Assembly (NCBI GenBank): GCA_964480565.1 | Contig: CAYZSU010000021.1 | Coordinates: 1-32,356 of the forward strand | Direction of reading: 5' to 3' | Source: CAYZSU01 sp964480565 | GTDB taxonomy: Bacteria > UBA10199 > 2-02-FULL-44-16 > JAAZCA01 | DNA length: 32,356 nt | Shown here: piece by piece, positions 23,939 through 31,746 of the stretch | How positions within the stretch are numbered: position 1 is the first letter of the stretch | Layout: every line of letters begins with the position of its first letter | The notes under the pieces: generated by a model | What the model saw: only the letters and a program-made list of their open reading frames with translations | Database searches by the model: none | Told to the model about the DNA's origin: nothing | Program-made: the position numbers and the translations under genes

Positions 23939-24682
23939 ATGAATATGAAATTTCTACACCACATTCAATTCGATGACCAACCAATTAAACGCATTTTTTG
24001 CATGGCAAATAGCGTTATTGTTCAAACCAGCCGCAGCTGTATTGGCACTGCCTATCACCATAATCGCATCTCACAAACAGATATTGATGCCATGTCCAAT
24101 CTCTTGTGCCGCACACAAATGGCTGTTGATTATATCCTCACTCACGCCCATCAACACCTTTCAATTGCAATAGCCTGCATCAATGCAAGCATATCCCATA
24201 CTGATATTCATCACAATGCATCTGCAACCGCATCACTGGATTCGTCGGATCATATAGTCCAATTATGTCACCAAAAACGGGTATTAATGATTGGCAATTT
24301 GGGATTTTCAGAGCGATTGGCCGCTCAGTGCCAGGCACTGTGGATATACGACAACAATCCACAAAATATAAGTTCACATATGATTTCATCCGCTCAACTG
24401 CCATCTATTTCAAAACAAGCGGATATATGTCTGATCACTGGCTCAGCGCTGTCCAACAATTCCTTGAAAGATCTCCTACCACATATATCCCATTGCTATA
24501 CTGCAATGATTGGCCCCAGCACCATACTATCACCAGTGTTATTCGATTATGGCATTGATAGTTTGCATGGCATTTACATCGACAATCCTAAATTATTTTT
24601 AGCTGATATTGCAACGGACAAACGAATTATCCATTGTAAGGGTGTAAAACGTGTAGTGATTACAAAAAAAGGCAATCCATAA
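23939..24682 (+). CDS. DUF364 family protein (putative heavy-metal chelation domain)
   Basis: The protein resembles the DUF4213/DUF364 family. The N-terminal part holds the usual GTAYHH-type segment and a region rich in Asn, Ser and His (ACINASISHTDIHHNAS). The C-terminal part is a Rossmann-like domain with VLMIGNLGFSERL, ICLITGSALSNNSLKDLL and the conserved TAMIGPSTILSPVLFDYGID. Many family members occur with metal or cofactor transport genes, and a role in metal chelation has been proposed but not proven. None are adjacent here. The ATG at 23939 (MNMKFLHH) is preferred because earlier codons fall in the repeat. No good Shine-Dalgarno sequence is seen. The stop codon lies in the loop of the tRNA terminator. 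Confidence 0.8.
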   Translation: MNMKFLHHIQFDDQPIKRIFCMANSVIVQTSRSCIGTAYHHNRISQTDIDAMSNLLCRTQMAVDYILTHAHQHLSIAIACINASISHTDIHHNASATASLDSSDHIVQLCHQKRVLMIGNLGFSERLAAQCQALWIYDNNPQNISSHMISSAQLPSISKQADICLITGSALSNNSLKDLLPHISHCYTAMIGPSTILSPVLFDYGIDSLHGIYIDNPKLFLADIATDKRIIHCKGVKRVVITKKGNP

Positions 24683-24693
24683 TGGATTGCCTT
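24669..24693 (-). terminator. Rho-independent terminator of tRNA-Pro, overlapping the DUF364 3' end
   Basis: AAGGCAATCC (24669-24678) and GGATTGCCTT (24684-24693) form a 10-base-pair stem. On the minus strand it is followed by TTTTTTTG. It directly abuts the CCA end of the tRNA. The plus-strand DUF364 stop codon (TAA, 24680-24682) sits in the loop. Confidence 0.9.
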
Positions 24694-24769
24694 GGTCGGG
24701 GTGAGAGGATTCGAACCTCCGGCTTCCTGCTCCCAAAGCAGGCGCTCTGCCAGGCTGAGCTACACCCCG
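24693..24769 (-). tRNA. tRNA-Pro (anticodon UGG), CCA encoded
   Basis: The minus strand begins CGGGGTGTAGCTCAGCCTGG and folds as a cloverleaf. The acceptor pairs CGGGGTG/CACCCCG. The anticodon arm is CTGCTTTGGGAGCAG, with TGG as anticodon. The T arm is CCGGAGGTTCGAATCCTC. The 3' end is ACCA. It follows rdgB by about 30 bases in the same orientation. Confidence 0.97.
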
Positions 24770-24799
24770 TTAACATTGGCGCGATCTATGCCTTGTTTT

Positions 24800-25393
24800 T
24801 CAAAAAAGATCAACTAAAATCGTGCGCATCTGTGCAAGAGCCTGCCCCCGATGACTAATTTGTGATTTTTCTGACAAACTTAGCTGTGCAAATGTCGTTT
24901 GATGAGACTCTACCCAAAACAAGGGATCATAACCAAAACCACCAGCCCCTTGCATTTGATCTAAAATCCGCCCTGAGCATATTCCCTGCACATGCCAATA
25001 GTCGCCATTTGAATTTGCCAAAACAATAACACATACAAATTGTGCCGTTCGTTTATTTTCTGGCACATTACTTAACATATTCAGAAGCTTTTCATTATTT
25101 TTTAAATCCCGATTTTCTACAGCCCCGCTAAATCGTGCAGAATAAATGCCAGGCTGCCCATTAATCGCATCCACCATCAGCCCTGAATCATCTGCGAGCA
25201 CCCATCTATTAAGCACTTTGGCAGTTTGCACGGCCTTTTTTTTTGCATTGCCCAAAAAGGTATCCTGATCCTCCTCAATATCCGGCAAAGTCACATGACC
25301 CTCAGGCATTTCAATAGTCACTGAAAGCGATTCGCACATATGCTGATATTCACGCACTTTATGCGCATTTTTTGTGGCGAGTAAAATAGTCAT
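24800..25393 (-). CDS. rdgB: dITP/XTP pyrophosphatase (RdgB/HAM1 family)
   Basis: This house-cleaning enzyme hydrolyses dITP, ITP and XTP to monophosphates so that deaminated purines are not incorporated into nucleic acids. The 197-residue protein matches the family length and motifs: the N-terminal LLATKNAHKVREY, DTFLGNAKKKA, ADDSGLMVDAINGQPGIYSARF, GAGGFGYDPLF and the closing SHRGQAL. AAGGGG precedes the ATG. It follows the helicase gene by nine bases and appears to be the last protein gene of the leftward operon that starts with the radical SAM gene. Confidence 0.96.
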   Translation of the reverse strand: MTILLATKNAHKVREYQHMCESLSVTIEMPEGHVTLPDIEEDQDTFLGNAKKKAVQTAKVLNRWVLADDSGLMVDAINGQPGIYSARFSGAVENRDLKNNEKLLNMLSNVPENKRTAQFVCVIVLANSNGDYWHVQGICSGRILDQMQGAGGFGYDPLFWVESHQTTFAQLSLSEKSQISHRGQALAQMRTILVDLF

Positions 25394-25402
25394 AAACCCC
25401 TT

Positions 25403-26731
25403 CTAAATATCATCAAATAATGTCGGTGATTCATTTTGCCAATCATATGGTTGATCTAAAAAACTGGCAATGGAGTCATCAACAATAATATCACTGGCCC
25501 TTAAGGAACGCTTTAAAAACAAACCATCCAATGTACGCACACGACTTAATGCCACATATACCTGTCCATGCGCAAATGCTCTGTATCCAAAATCGATCAT
25601 CGCGCGATCAAATGTTTTCCCTTGGCTTTTATGGATAGTAATTGCCCATGACAATCTCAATGGCAGTTGAGTGAAGGATCCCACGGTTTCTGTATCCAAA
25701 CGACCTGTGGAGTCATCCAGCATATATTTAAAAATATCCCAACAAAAGGGTTCAATTGTTTCAATTTGATTGCCCATTTGTACATCCACGGCATTATCGC
25801 TGATGGAAATAACCTCCCCAATACTGCCATTAACCCAACGACCCTCTGAATCGTTATTGAGCAACATCACCTGCGCGCCCACTTTTAATGACAATCGCGC
25901 ATCCGTGGGATAGCTCTTTGCATCAAAATCACCTTTTACAGCCGCTTCAAAATCATATACAGGTTCGTCAATAGTGGCTAAACGCCTTGAATTTACTTGA
26001 TCCGCAGAACGATTATATGGGGTTAGATAAACCAAATTATCATAACTGTCAGGCGCACATACCCGTTTTTGTAATGTTTGCCAATGATCTGTTTGCAGTT
26101 TATTTTGCCGAAGCGCACCCAATAGCTGAATATAATTTTTTTCCTTTTGACGGTGCACTTGATCCAATTCAATGCATGTCATGTTCATCTCTTTAAATAC
26201 ATGTGAGTAAAAGAAATGAGCCCCTCCATATAAATTATGAAAGACCTCTTCTTCCCTCTCGGATACAATCGGTGCTAACTGATATAAATCACCAAATAAA
26301 ACAATACGTATACCACCAAAAGGTGTTTTGGGACGCTTTCGAATGACACGGCAAAAGATATCAATGCAATCGAGTAAATCCGCGCGTATCATGGATGCTT
26401 CATCGATTACTATCGCATGCAATTTCTGAAACAATTCATCGCGATTCTCTTTCAATAATCGCTGAGCACAGCGCCTCGCACGTGCCACAGTTACCCCTGG
26501 ACGAAATCCAAAAAAAGAATGAACTGTTTGCCCACGGACATTCACAGCTGCCACACCGGTTGGCGCGAGCACTGCAATGCGTTGATTGGTCAGCTGACGA
26601 AACAGTGTCAACAATGTAGACTTACCTGTTCCTGCCTGACCAGAAATAAACACATGACTATTTTTAGAATTTAGACAGTCTAGCGCACTCTTAAAGGCGG
26701 GGTACATTTGTAATGAACTTATATCATGCAT
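25403..26731 (-). CDS. Pif1/RecD-like superfamily 1 DNA helicase
   Basis: This is a 442-residue AAA-type helicase. Motifs in order are Walker A GQAGTGKST (31-39), LAPTGVAAVNVRGQTVHSFF, Walker B IDEASMI, GDLYQLAPI, TPYNRSADQVN, TIHKSQGKTFDRAMID and VYVALSRVRTLDGL. This is the pattern of bacterial Pif1-like proteins that unwind DNA 5' to 3'. There is no extra nuclease or zinc domain. It starts three bases after the rng stop and is followed by rdgB, so it is embedded in an operon with RNA-processing and nucleotide-sanitising genes. The precise cellular role is not known. Confidence 0.92.
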   Translation of the reverse strand: MHDISSLQMYPAFKSALDCLNSKNSHVFISGQAGTGKSTLLTLFRQLTNQRIAVLAPTGVAAVNVRGQTVHSFFGFRPGVTVARARRCAQRLLKENRDELFQKLHAIVIDEASMIRADLLDCIDIFCRVIRKRPKTPFGGIRIVLFGDLYQLAPIVSEREEEVFHNLYGGAHFFYSHVFKEMNMTCIELDQVHRQKEKNYIQLLGALRQNKLQTDHWQTLQKRVCAPDSYDNLVYLTPYNRSADQVNSRRLATIDEPVYDFEAAVKGDFDAKSYPTDARLSLKVGAQVMLLNNDSEGRWVNGSIGEVISISDNAVDVQMGNQIETIEPFCWDIFKYMLDDSTGRLDTETVGSFTQLPLRLSWAITIHKSQGKTFDRAMIDFGYRAFAHGQVYVALSRVRTLDGLFLKRSLRASDIIVDDSIASFLDQPYDWQNESPTLFDDI

Positions 26732-26734
26732 GAT

Positions 26735-28243
26735 TTATTTTTCTACAATATCAAATTGTTCTAGGTGAAAATTTGTGACACTTTCCACGTGAATGCGTTT
26801 ATTAACTAACTCTTCCATAAATTCCAATTGTAAGCGCTCTTCATCAAATAATTGCGCGGCCACGGTTTGATGACAATATACAATTATTTGCGGCGCTTTC
26901 ATCGTTGGCGATTCACGCCGTATTTCCCGAAATATTTCATAGCAAATTGTTGTGGGGCTTTTTAAATATCCTTTGCCTTCACAATAGGGACATGTATTCG
27001 TGAGTTGCCGTCGCAAATCCTCACGTGTTCGTTTTCTTGTCATTTCAACAAGGCCCAATTCAGATATTTTAGTAATCGTTGTTCTCGCCTTATCCTCTTT
27101 TAACGAGTCCTTCAATGATTGATACACTTTTTCACGATGATCCGCACGCTCCATATCGATAAAATCCAAAATAATAATACCGCCGAGCGAGCGCAAACGT
27201 ACTTGATATACGATTTCACGAACAGCTTCTAAATTTGTTTTTAAAATAGTTTCATTAATATTACGACGTCCCACAAATCGACCAGTATTAACATCAATGG
27301 CAGTTAACGCCTCTGTCTGCTCAATAATAATATACCCGCCACTTTTCAGCCATACCTTTTGCCCCAAGGCCCGTGTCACCTCTATTTCAATGCCAAAGGC
27401 ATCAAATACAGGCTCCTGCCCCTTATATAGTTCTACCAATTTTTTACCTGCCGGCATGAATCTGCCCACAAACTCACAAATATGATGATATGCATCTTTA
27501 TTATCCACGACCACACGATGAATATCCGGTGTAAACATATCGCGCACCACGCGAAATAATACATCCAACTCCGCATGAATGAGCGATGGTGGTTTTTTAT
27601 TGGCAGCCTTTTTTTCTATCTCAACCCATAACCCATGCAAATACGCCATATCCTCTTTTAACTCTGATTCACTCACACCTTCTGACACAGTCCGAACAAT
27701 GTAACCGCCCTTATCCTTGCCAAATGTACGAATAATACGCTTTAATCGCTTGCGCTCTTCATAGTCGCTAATACGGCGTGAAATTCCAATATTTGCAACG
27801 GTGGGCATATATACCAAATATCGTCCAGGTAGTGAGATATGAGACGTCACACGCGCACCTTTTGTGCCAATGGGTTCTTTTTCTACCTGCACTAAAATCT
27901 CATTGCCATCTTTGAGCATATCCTCAATTGGATTTTTTTGCCGTTTATGCACAGCCTTTGATTTTACTTTTGAATTTTCATCGTCATCATCACCAAACAC
28001 TTCAAAGCGCGTTAAATCTTTGACCACATCCGCAGCATGCAAAAAGGATGTCCGATCTAAACCAATTTCCACAAACGCAGCTTGCATCCCTGGCATCACG
28101 CGCGCCACATGTCCCTTATAAATATTACCCACAATGCCTTCATCATGTTTTCGCTCAATGGTCATCTCCGTAACCACGCCATTTTCCAACCGAGCAATGC
28201 GCGTTTCACCTAATGTGACATTGATAATTAATTCATTTGGCAT
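26735..28243 (-). CDS. rng: Ribonuclease E/G family endoribonuclease
   Basis: This is a single-strand RNA endonuclease of RNase G size (502 residues), without the long RNase E scaffold. An S1 domain near residues 37-125 (GNIYKGHVARVMPGMQAAFVEIG) carries an acidic and basic insertion (GDDDDENSKVKSK). The catalytic Mg-binding Asp residues are Asp317 in TAIDVNTG and Asp360 in IILDFIDM. The zinc-link is CPYC (418-421). GGGG lies upstream of the ATG. It follows the radical SAM gene by 40 bases. The combination of radical SAM/DUF2344 and rng is common in deltaproteobacteria-grade genomes and some Firmicutes. Confidence 0.95.
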   Translation of the reverse strand: MPNELIINVTLGETRIARLENGVVTEMTIERKHDEGIVGNIYKGHVARVMPGMQAAFVEIGLDRTSFLHAADVVKDLTRFEVFGDDDDENSKVKSKAVHKRQKNPIEDMLKDGNEILVQVEKEPIGTKGARVTSHISLPGRYLVYMPTVANIGISRRISDYEERKRLKRIIRTFGKDKGGYIVRTVSEGVSESELKEDMAYLHGLWVEIEKKAANKKPPSLIHAELDVLFRVVRDMFTPDIHRVVVDNKDAYHHICEFVGRFMPAGKKLVELYKGQEPVFDAFGIEIEVTRALGQKVWLKSGGYIIIEQTEALTAIDVNTGRFVGRRNINETILKTNLEAVREIVYQVRLRSLGGIIILDFIDMERADHREKVYQSLKDSLKEDKARTTITKISELGLVEMTRKRTREDLRRQLTNTCPYCEGKGYLKSPTTICYEIFREIRRESPTMKAPQIIVYCHQTVAAQLFDEERLQLEFMEELVNKRIHVESVTNFHLEQFDIVEK

Positions 28244-28283
28244 GCTTAAATCCCCTTCACTACTTTTTTATTTAAAATGACTC

Positions 28284-30788
28284 TCATAAAGCATCTGTTT
28301 TCATTATATTTGTGAATTCATCCGTATACGTTGAGGCTATTTTTGTTAACATAATTTGCGAATACATGTCAGAAGACTCTTTTTCATCTAAATTAAATAT
28401 ACCAAACAAAAGTTCATTTAATCGTGGTTTTACTTCACCTGCCTTAAGGCCAACGACTACATTATTCACCTCGTCACAATACAATGATGCAATACTCGAA
28501 CGAATATTTATTTCTTTATTCCCTTTGGGGCGTTTACGACACACAATCACATTATCTTTGGATAAAAATTGATCAATGCATTCTTTTTTATTATTAATAT
28601 ACGATATATTTGTAATACAGTATTTAGTTCGACAGACACTGGATTCAATACTACCTTTATATCCCTTTAAATTCCATCCATCCACCACACAAAGCCCTTT
28701 TGGTAAATGACTGCTAACAAGCTGCACTGTCGCATCAATATCAATAGGCTGCATTGTCCATATATCCATAAACTCGCATAAGCTTGCAATACCAACACCC
28801 AAGGCGGGTCCCATACTCATTTTCACTCGTGGGTGAAATCCTGATGTATATACCAATGGTAACCCTGAGGCTCTTAGCCCATAGCGAATCATATCAGTAA
28901 CTTCCAAATGCCCCAACATACACGCATCACCTGTTTTTTCATATTGAAATCGATAGTGATGCATTTGTATATTTTCCGTATTCGCTGGGCTTAAATCTAC
29001 GCCCCTGCCCTCTATAGGAAGTGTTTTTGCCGTAATATTTTGAACAGATGTAAAGTCACACAACCCACAAGCTGTGCATTCACTGACACTGCAATCCATC
29101 GTATGGATTTGGTTAAATGCGTTTTGTTGCTCTGATAAAAGATAGCGATTACTAGGACCAATATTTAATGTCGACCATGGTAATTGCACAGAGGTATCGC
29201 GCTTTTTTAAATAGGCAGATGTATTTATTTTATAATCATCAAATGCACGTTGCCATGCTGACATATTAAAGGATTCACTCCATCCATCAAATCGTGCCCC
29301 ATACTCATGCGCACGTATTATCACCTTGGATAAGCGGGCATCGCCGCGTGAAAAAACCCCTTCCAAATAGCTAATCGCTGCATCATGCCATTTATAGGAT
29401 AGACCAGGACCACGAATTAATTGTTTCAGATCTGCCTGGCATTTTTTTATTTCATCAATGGATAGCTGTGCTTCCCATTGAAATGGCGTATGTGGTTTTG
29501 GCACAAAGGTGGATGTACTGACTGTAATATCGGGCCGCCTGTGGTACTTTCGCCCAATATCACGGCATCTTTTAGCAACCGTTGCTATTGCAACAATATC
29601 TTTCGGTGTTTCACCTGGTAAGCCAATCATAAAATAAAGCTTAATTGCCTGCCATCCTGCCTTAAAAATAGATTCCACGGATTGGTATAAATCGGCATCC
29701 GTATTTCCTTTATTAATAATCTGGCGAAGTCGTTCTGTAGCAGCTTCTGGCGCCAAAGTAAAACTGCCAGAGCGCCCTTTTCCAAGCCGCGATATCATGC
29801 CATCGGATATTCCTTCTACACGCAAACTCGGCAATGACGCCTGAAAAGGCAAGTGTGCACATGACTCATGAACGTGCTGTAAGGAAAACTCCAACGGCGC
29901 CCAATCACTGATCGACAATGATAAAAATGATAATTCATCAAAACCAGTCGATGATAATGACCGCGTTGCAATGCCTACTGTGTTTTCTGCGCTTCGTTGG
30001 CGAAGTGGTCGATAGATATACCCTGCCTGACAAAAACGACATCCGCGCGTACACCCGCGCGACACTTCAATGGCAGATCGCATTTGCAGTGCTGCATAGG
30101 GCACAATGGGAACATCTGGGTAAAATGCAGTGTTTAAATCACTGATAATATTTCGTAAATTCTTTCCATCCGTATGTTTGGCTGGCACATATACGCCAGG
30201 CATTGTGGCTAATGTCTCCAACAATTGGTCCCTAGAACCATTATTTTGTTTTGATTGTTTGATCGTTGCAAGAAATTGTAAAATAGCATCTTCCCCATCA
30301 CCAATAATAAATACATCCATAATATCCTGAACAGGAAATGGATTATATGCACATGGGCCACCTGCGATAATAATGGGATGAGAATCATTTCTATCTTTAG
30401 ATAAAACTGGAATGCCAGCAGTTTTTAATATTGTCAGCACATTGGTATAGGTCAACTCATAGGCCAAACTAAACCCAATCGCATCGAAATTCATCAACGG
30501 CTCGTGATTTTCCAAAGAAAACAGAGCTAAATCATGCGCATAAAGCGCCTGTTCCATATCCGGCCATGGCGTAAATACCCGCTCCGCAATATAATCTGGT
30601 TCACGATTAACAATATGATAGAGGATTTGCATGCCAATATGGCTCATTCCAATTTCATAAGTATCTGGAAAGGCTAAGCATATGCGTACTGACGCAGCAT
30701 TCCAATCCTTTTGAATACTGCCCTTTTCACCACCAATGTAGCGATACGGTTTTTGCACATATTGAATCCATTTAGGGAGTGATATCAT
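28284..30788 (-). CDS. Fused radical SAM (TIGR03960-type) and DUF2344 protein
   Basis: The 834-residue protein has three parts. Residues 1-200 form a cobalamin-binding-like fold (IGMSHIGMQILYHIVN, GFSLAYELTYTN, IIAGGPCAYNP, GDGEDAI). Residues 235-480 form the radical SAM barrel with CTRGCRFCQ (Cys246, Cys250, Cys253), which binds the 4Fe-4S cluster, and YFMIGLPGET. A Cys-rich stretch near 590 (CSVSECTACGLC) may hold another cluster. From about 620 comes the DUF2344 domain (YEKTGDACMLGHLEV and SGFHPRVKMSMGPALGVG). In other bacteria the two modules are often separate genes. Its substrate is unknown, although the genomic link to rng and ribosomal genes suggests RNA or ribosome modification. The Shine-Dalgarno sequence is weak. 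Confidence 0.9.
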   Translation of the reverse strand: MISLPKWIQYVQKPYRYIGGEKGSIQKDWNAASVRICLAFPDTYEIGMSHIGMQILYHIVNREPDYIAERVFTPWPDMEQALYAHDLALFSLENHEPLMNFDAIGFSLAYELTYTNVLTILKTAGIPVLSKDRNDSHPIIIAGGPCAYNPFPVQDIMDVFIIGDGEDAILQFLATIKQSKQNNGSRDQLLETLATMPGVYVPAKHTDGKNLRNIISDLNTAFYPDVPIVPYAALQMRSAIEVSRGCTRGCRFCQAGYIYRPLRQRSAENTVGIATRSLSSTGFDELSFLSLSISDWAPLEFSLQHVHESCAHLPFQASLPSLRVEGISDGMISRLGKGRSGSFTLAPEAATERLRQIINKGNTDADLYQSVESIFKAGWQAIKLYFMIGLPGETPKDIVAIATVAKRCRDIGRKYHRRPDITVSTSTFVPKPHTPFQWEAQLSIDEIKKCQADLKQLIRGPGLSYKWHDAAISYLEGVFSRGDARLSKVIIRAHEYGARFDGWSESFNMSAWQRAFDDYKINTSAYLKKRDTSVQLPWSTLNIGPSNRYLLSEQQNAFNQIHTMDCSVSECTACGLCDFTSVQNITAKTLPIEGRGVDLSPANTENIQMHHYRFQYEKTGDACMLGHLEVTDMIRYGLRASGLPLVYTSGFHPRVKMSMGPALGVGIASLCEFMDIWTMQPIDIDATVQLVSSHLPKGLCVVDGWNLKGYKGSIESSVCRTKYCITNISYINNKKECIDQFLSKDNVIVCRKRPKGNKEINIRSSIASLYCDEVNNVVVGLKAGEVKPRLNELLFGIFNLDEKESSDMYSQIMLTKIASTYTDEFTNIMKTDAL

Positions 30789-30865
30789 AGATGCTGCTCA
30801 TATCAGTCAACCTAGCCAGAAGCAATGGATTTTTGAGAGGGAAACATTCGTATACATCTTACTGA

Positions 30866-31091
30866 GACTGGTGAAAAATAGACATTTTGTGGGATTGGTC
30901 AGCCTGCTTTGCTTCAGATCAGTTCGCCCTCACGAGAGACCTGAGAAGCAACATGGCAATCCAGCCTGAATTTTTTCATCACCCCGTTCCTCGTAGCATT
31001 GGTACAACAACTCGTTTTTAGATCGAGGTTATGAAAAAAGTCTAGTATCATGTCATAGGCCTTGTCCACAAAACACCTATTTTGGACAGTT
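30866..31091. repeat. MITE-like element with imperfect terminal inverted repeats (copy D of the head family)
   Basis: The left end is ACTGGTGAAAAATAG, then ACATTTTGTGG (30867-30892). The right end on the minus strand is ACTGTCCAAAATAG, then GTGTTTTGTGG (31066-31090). They match at about 19 of 26 positions with one gap. Just inside the left end, GGATTG (30892-30897) and CAATCC (30957-30962) bracket a stem of TTGCTTC (30909-30915) and GAAGCAA (30945-30951). No transposase fits inside about 225 bases. Confidence 0.55.
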
Positions 31092-31342
31092 TATAGTAAT
31101 TATAGTCTTATAATGTTCCGGTATAAATCATACCATTCTCCATTCTGATTTTGTAGTCCAGCCGATTCCATCAACTAATCGATCAATTGGTTTTTTCGGT
31201 GCCAGGCATTGATTAAGTGTTTGATATTATTAACATATTTACCGTCTATCTGATGAATATGGTGAGTTTAATTATCTCTTTCTCGTATCAAGTACGCGCT
31301 TAATTCTATTATTTCAATGTCAATTTAATATGGTAAATCGCT

Positions 31343-31372
31343 AAAAAGTGTTCCGAAAACGGAACACTTTTT
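31343..31372. terminator. Strong bidirectional intrinsic terminator
   Basis: A perfect 13-base-pair stem (AAAAAGTGTTCCG, loop AAAA, CGGAACACTTTTT) has T-runs on both strands by virtue of its A/T base. No gene ends close by on either side: the radical SAM gene begins 555 bases to the left and runs away from it, and the SpvB fragment begins 374 bases to the right. Confidence 0.8.
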
Positions 31373-31380
31373 ATACTGGT

Positions 31381-31408
31381 TTGACTATTTTTATAAGTAT
31401 GCTATAGG
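31381..31408 (+). promoter_or_regulatory. Possible promoter for the SpvB-like gene
   Basis: TTGACT (31381-31386), a 16-base spacer and TATAGG (31403-31408) lie just right of the bidirectional terminator and face the SpvB-like gene. If it is used, the leader would be about 330 bases long and would contain the hairpin repeats. Confidence 0.3.
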
Positions 31409-31417
31409 GCAAAATTC

Positions 31418-31714
31418 GTGCGCCAAATAGGTGTCATCCATGTGTTGAGTGATGTAATTCCCGCGCACTAAAGGGTGTCATCATTCTCGCACTAACGATT
31501 GTAATCCCGGACGTGATCCGGGATCCATAGGGTTTTACGGCGCATGCAGGGCAATATCTGTCTGACTGGATGCCCGATACAAGCACTAGGGGCATGACAA
31601 GGCTTTTGTACGGGCATTCCAGAGCCAAAAAGATGTCATGCCAGCGCAGTAAAAGATTGTCATCATCGCGCACTAACGATTGTCATCCCCGAAGCGGTGT
31701 TAATCGGGGATCCA
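31418..31714. repeat. Two blocks of GCGCACTAA...TGTCATC short repeats and CATCCCG...CGGGATCCA hairpins
   Basis: Degenerate units of about 20-23 bases with the pattern GCGCACTAAARRRTTGTCATC occur at 31420, 31464, 31488, 31623, 31644 and 31668. Each of two blocks ends in a hairpin: ATCCCGGA/TCCGGGAT (31504-31524) and ATCCCCGA/TCGGGGAT (31685-31711), both followed by CCA and GGGTTT. Between them at 31563-31599 is the GGATGCCCGATAC hairpin repeat, copy 2 of that at 13616-13650. Confidence 0.7.
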
Positions 31715-31746
31715 GGGTTTATACAGTACTAAAAGGAGCTATAACT

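Larger units (their letters stand above)
30789..31746. other. 958-base non-coding, repeat-rich region
   Basis: I see no protein gene with a ribosome binding site or family similarity here. Contents in order: a structured element with inverted ends (30866-31091), a strong bidirectional terminator hairpin (31343-31372), a possible promoter (31381-31408) and a block of short repeats and hairpins (31418-31714). The part between 31092 and 31342 holds only TGCCTGGCACC-like and AT-rich sequence. Short open frames in the hairpin block are products of palindromic repeats. Confidence 0.6.

Noticed and set aside
31434..31673. 79-residue minus-strand frame in the repeat block before the SpvB fragment
   Set aside because: It is made of palindromic repeat units, has no ribosome binding site and no family resemblance.
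31418..31714. CRISPR array
   Set aside because: Repeat units are degenerate, unevenly spaced and interrupted by hairpins, there are no unique spacers of constant length, and no cas genes are present.
31570..31746. Upstream extension of the SpvB-like protein to 31570
   Set aside because: It passes through the hairpin repeats. The ATG at 31747 has GGAG upstream and begins a clear signal peptide.
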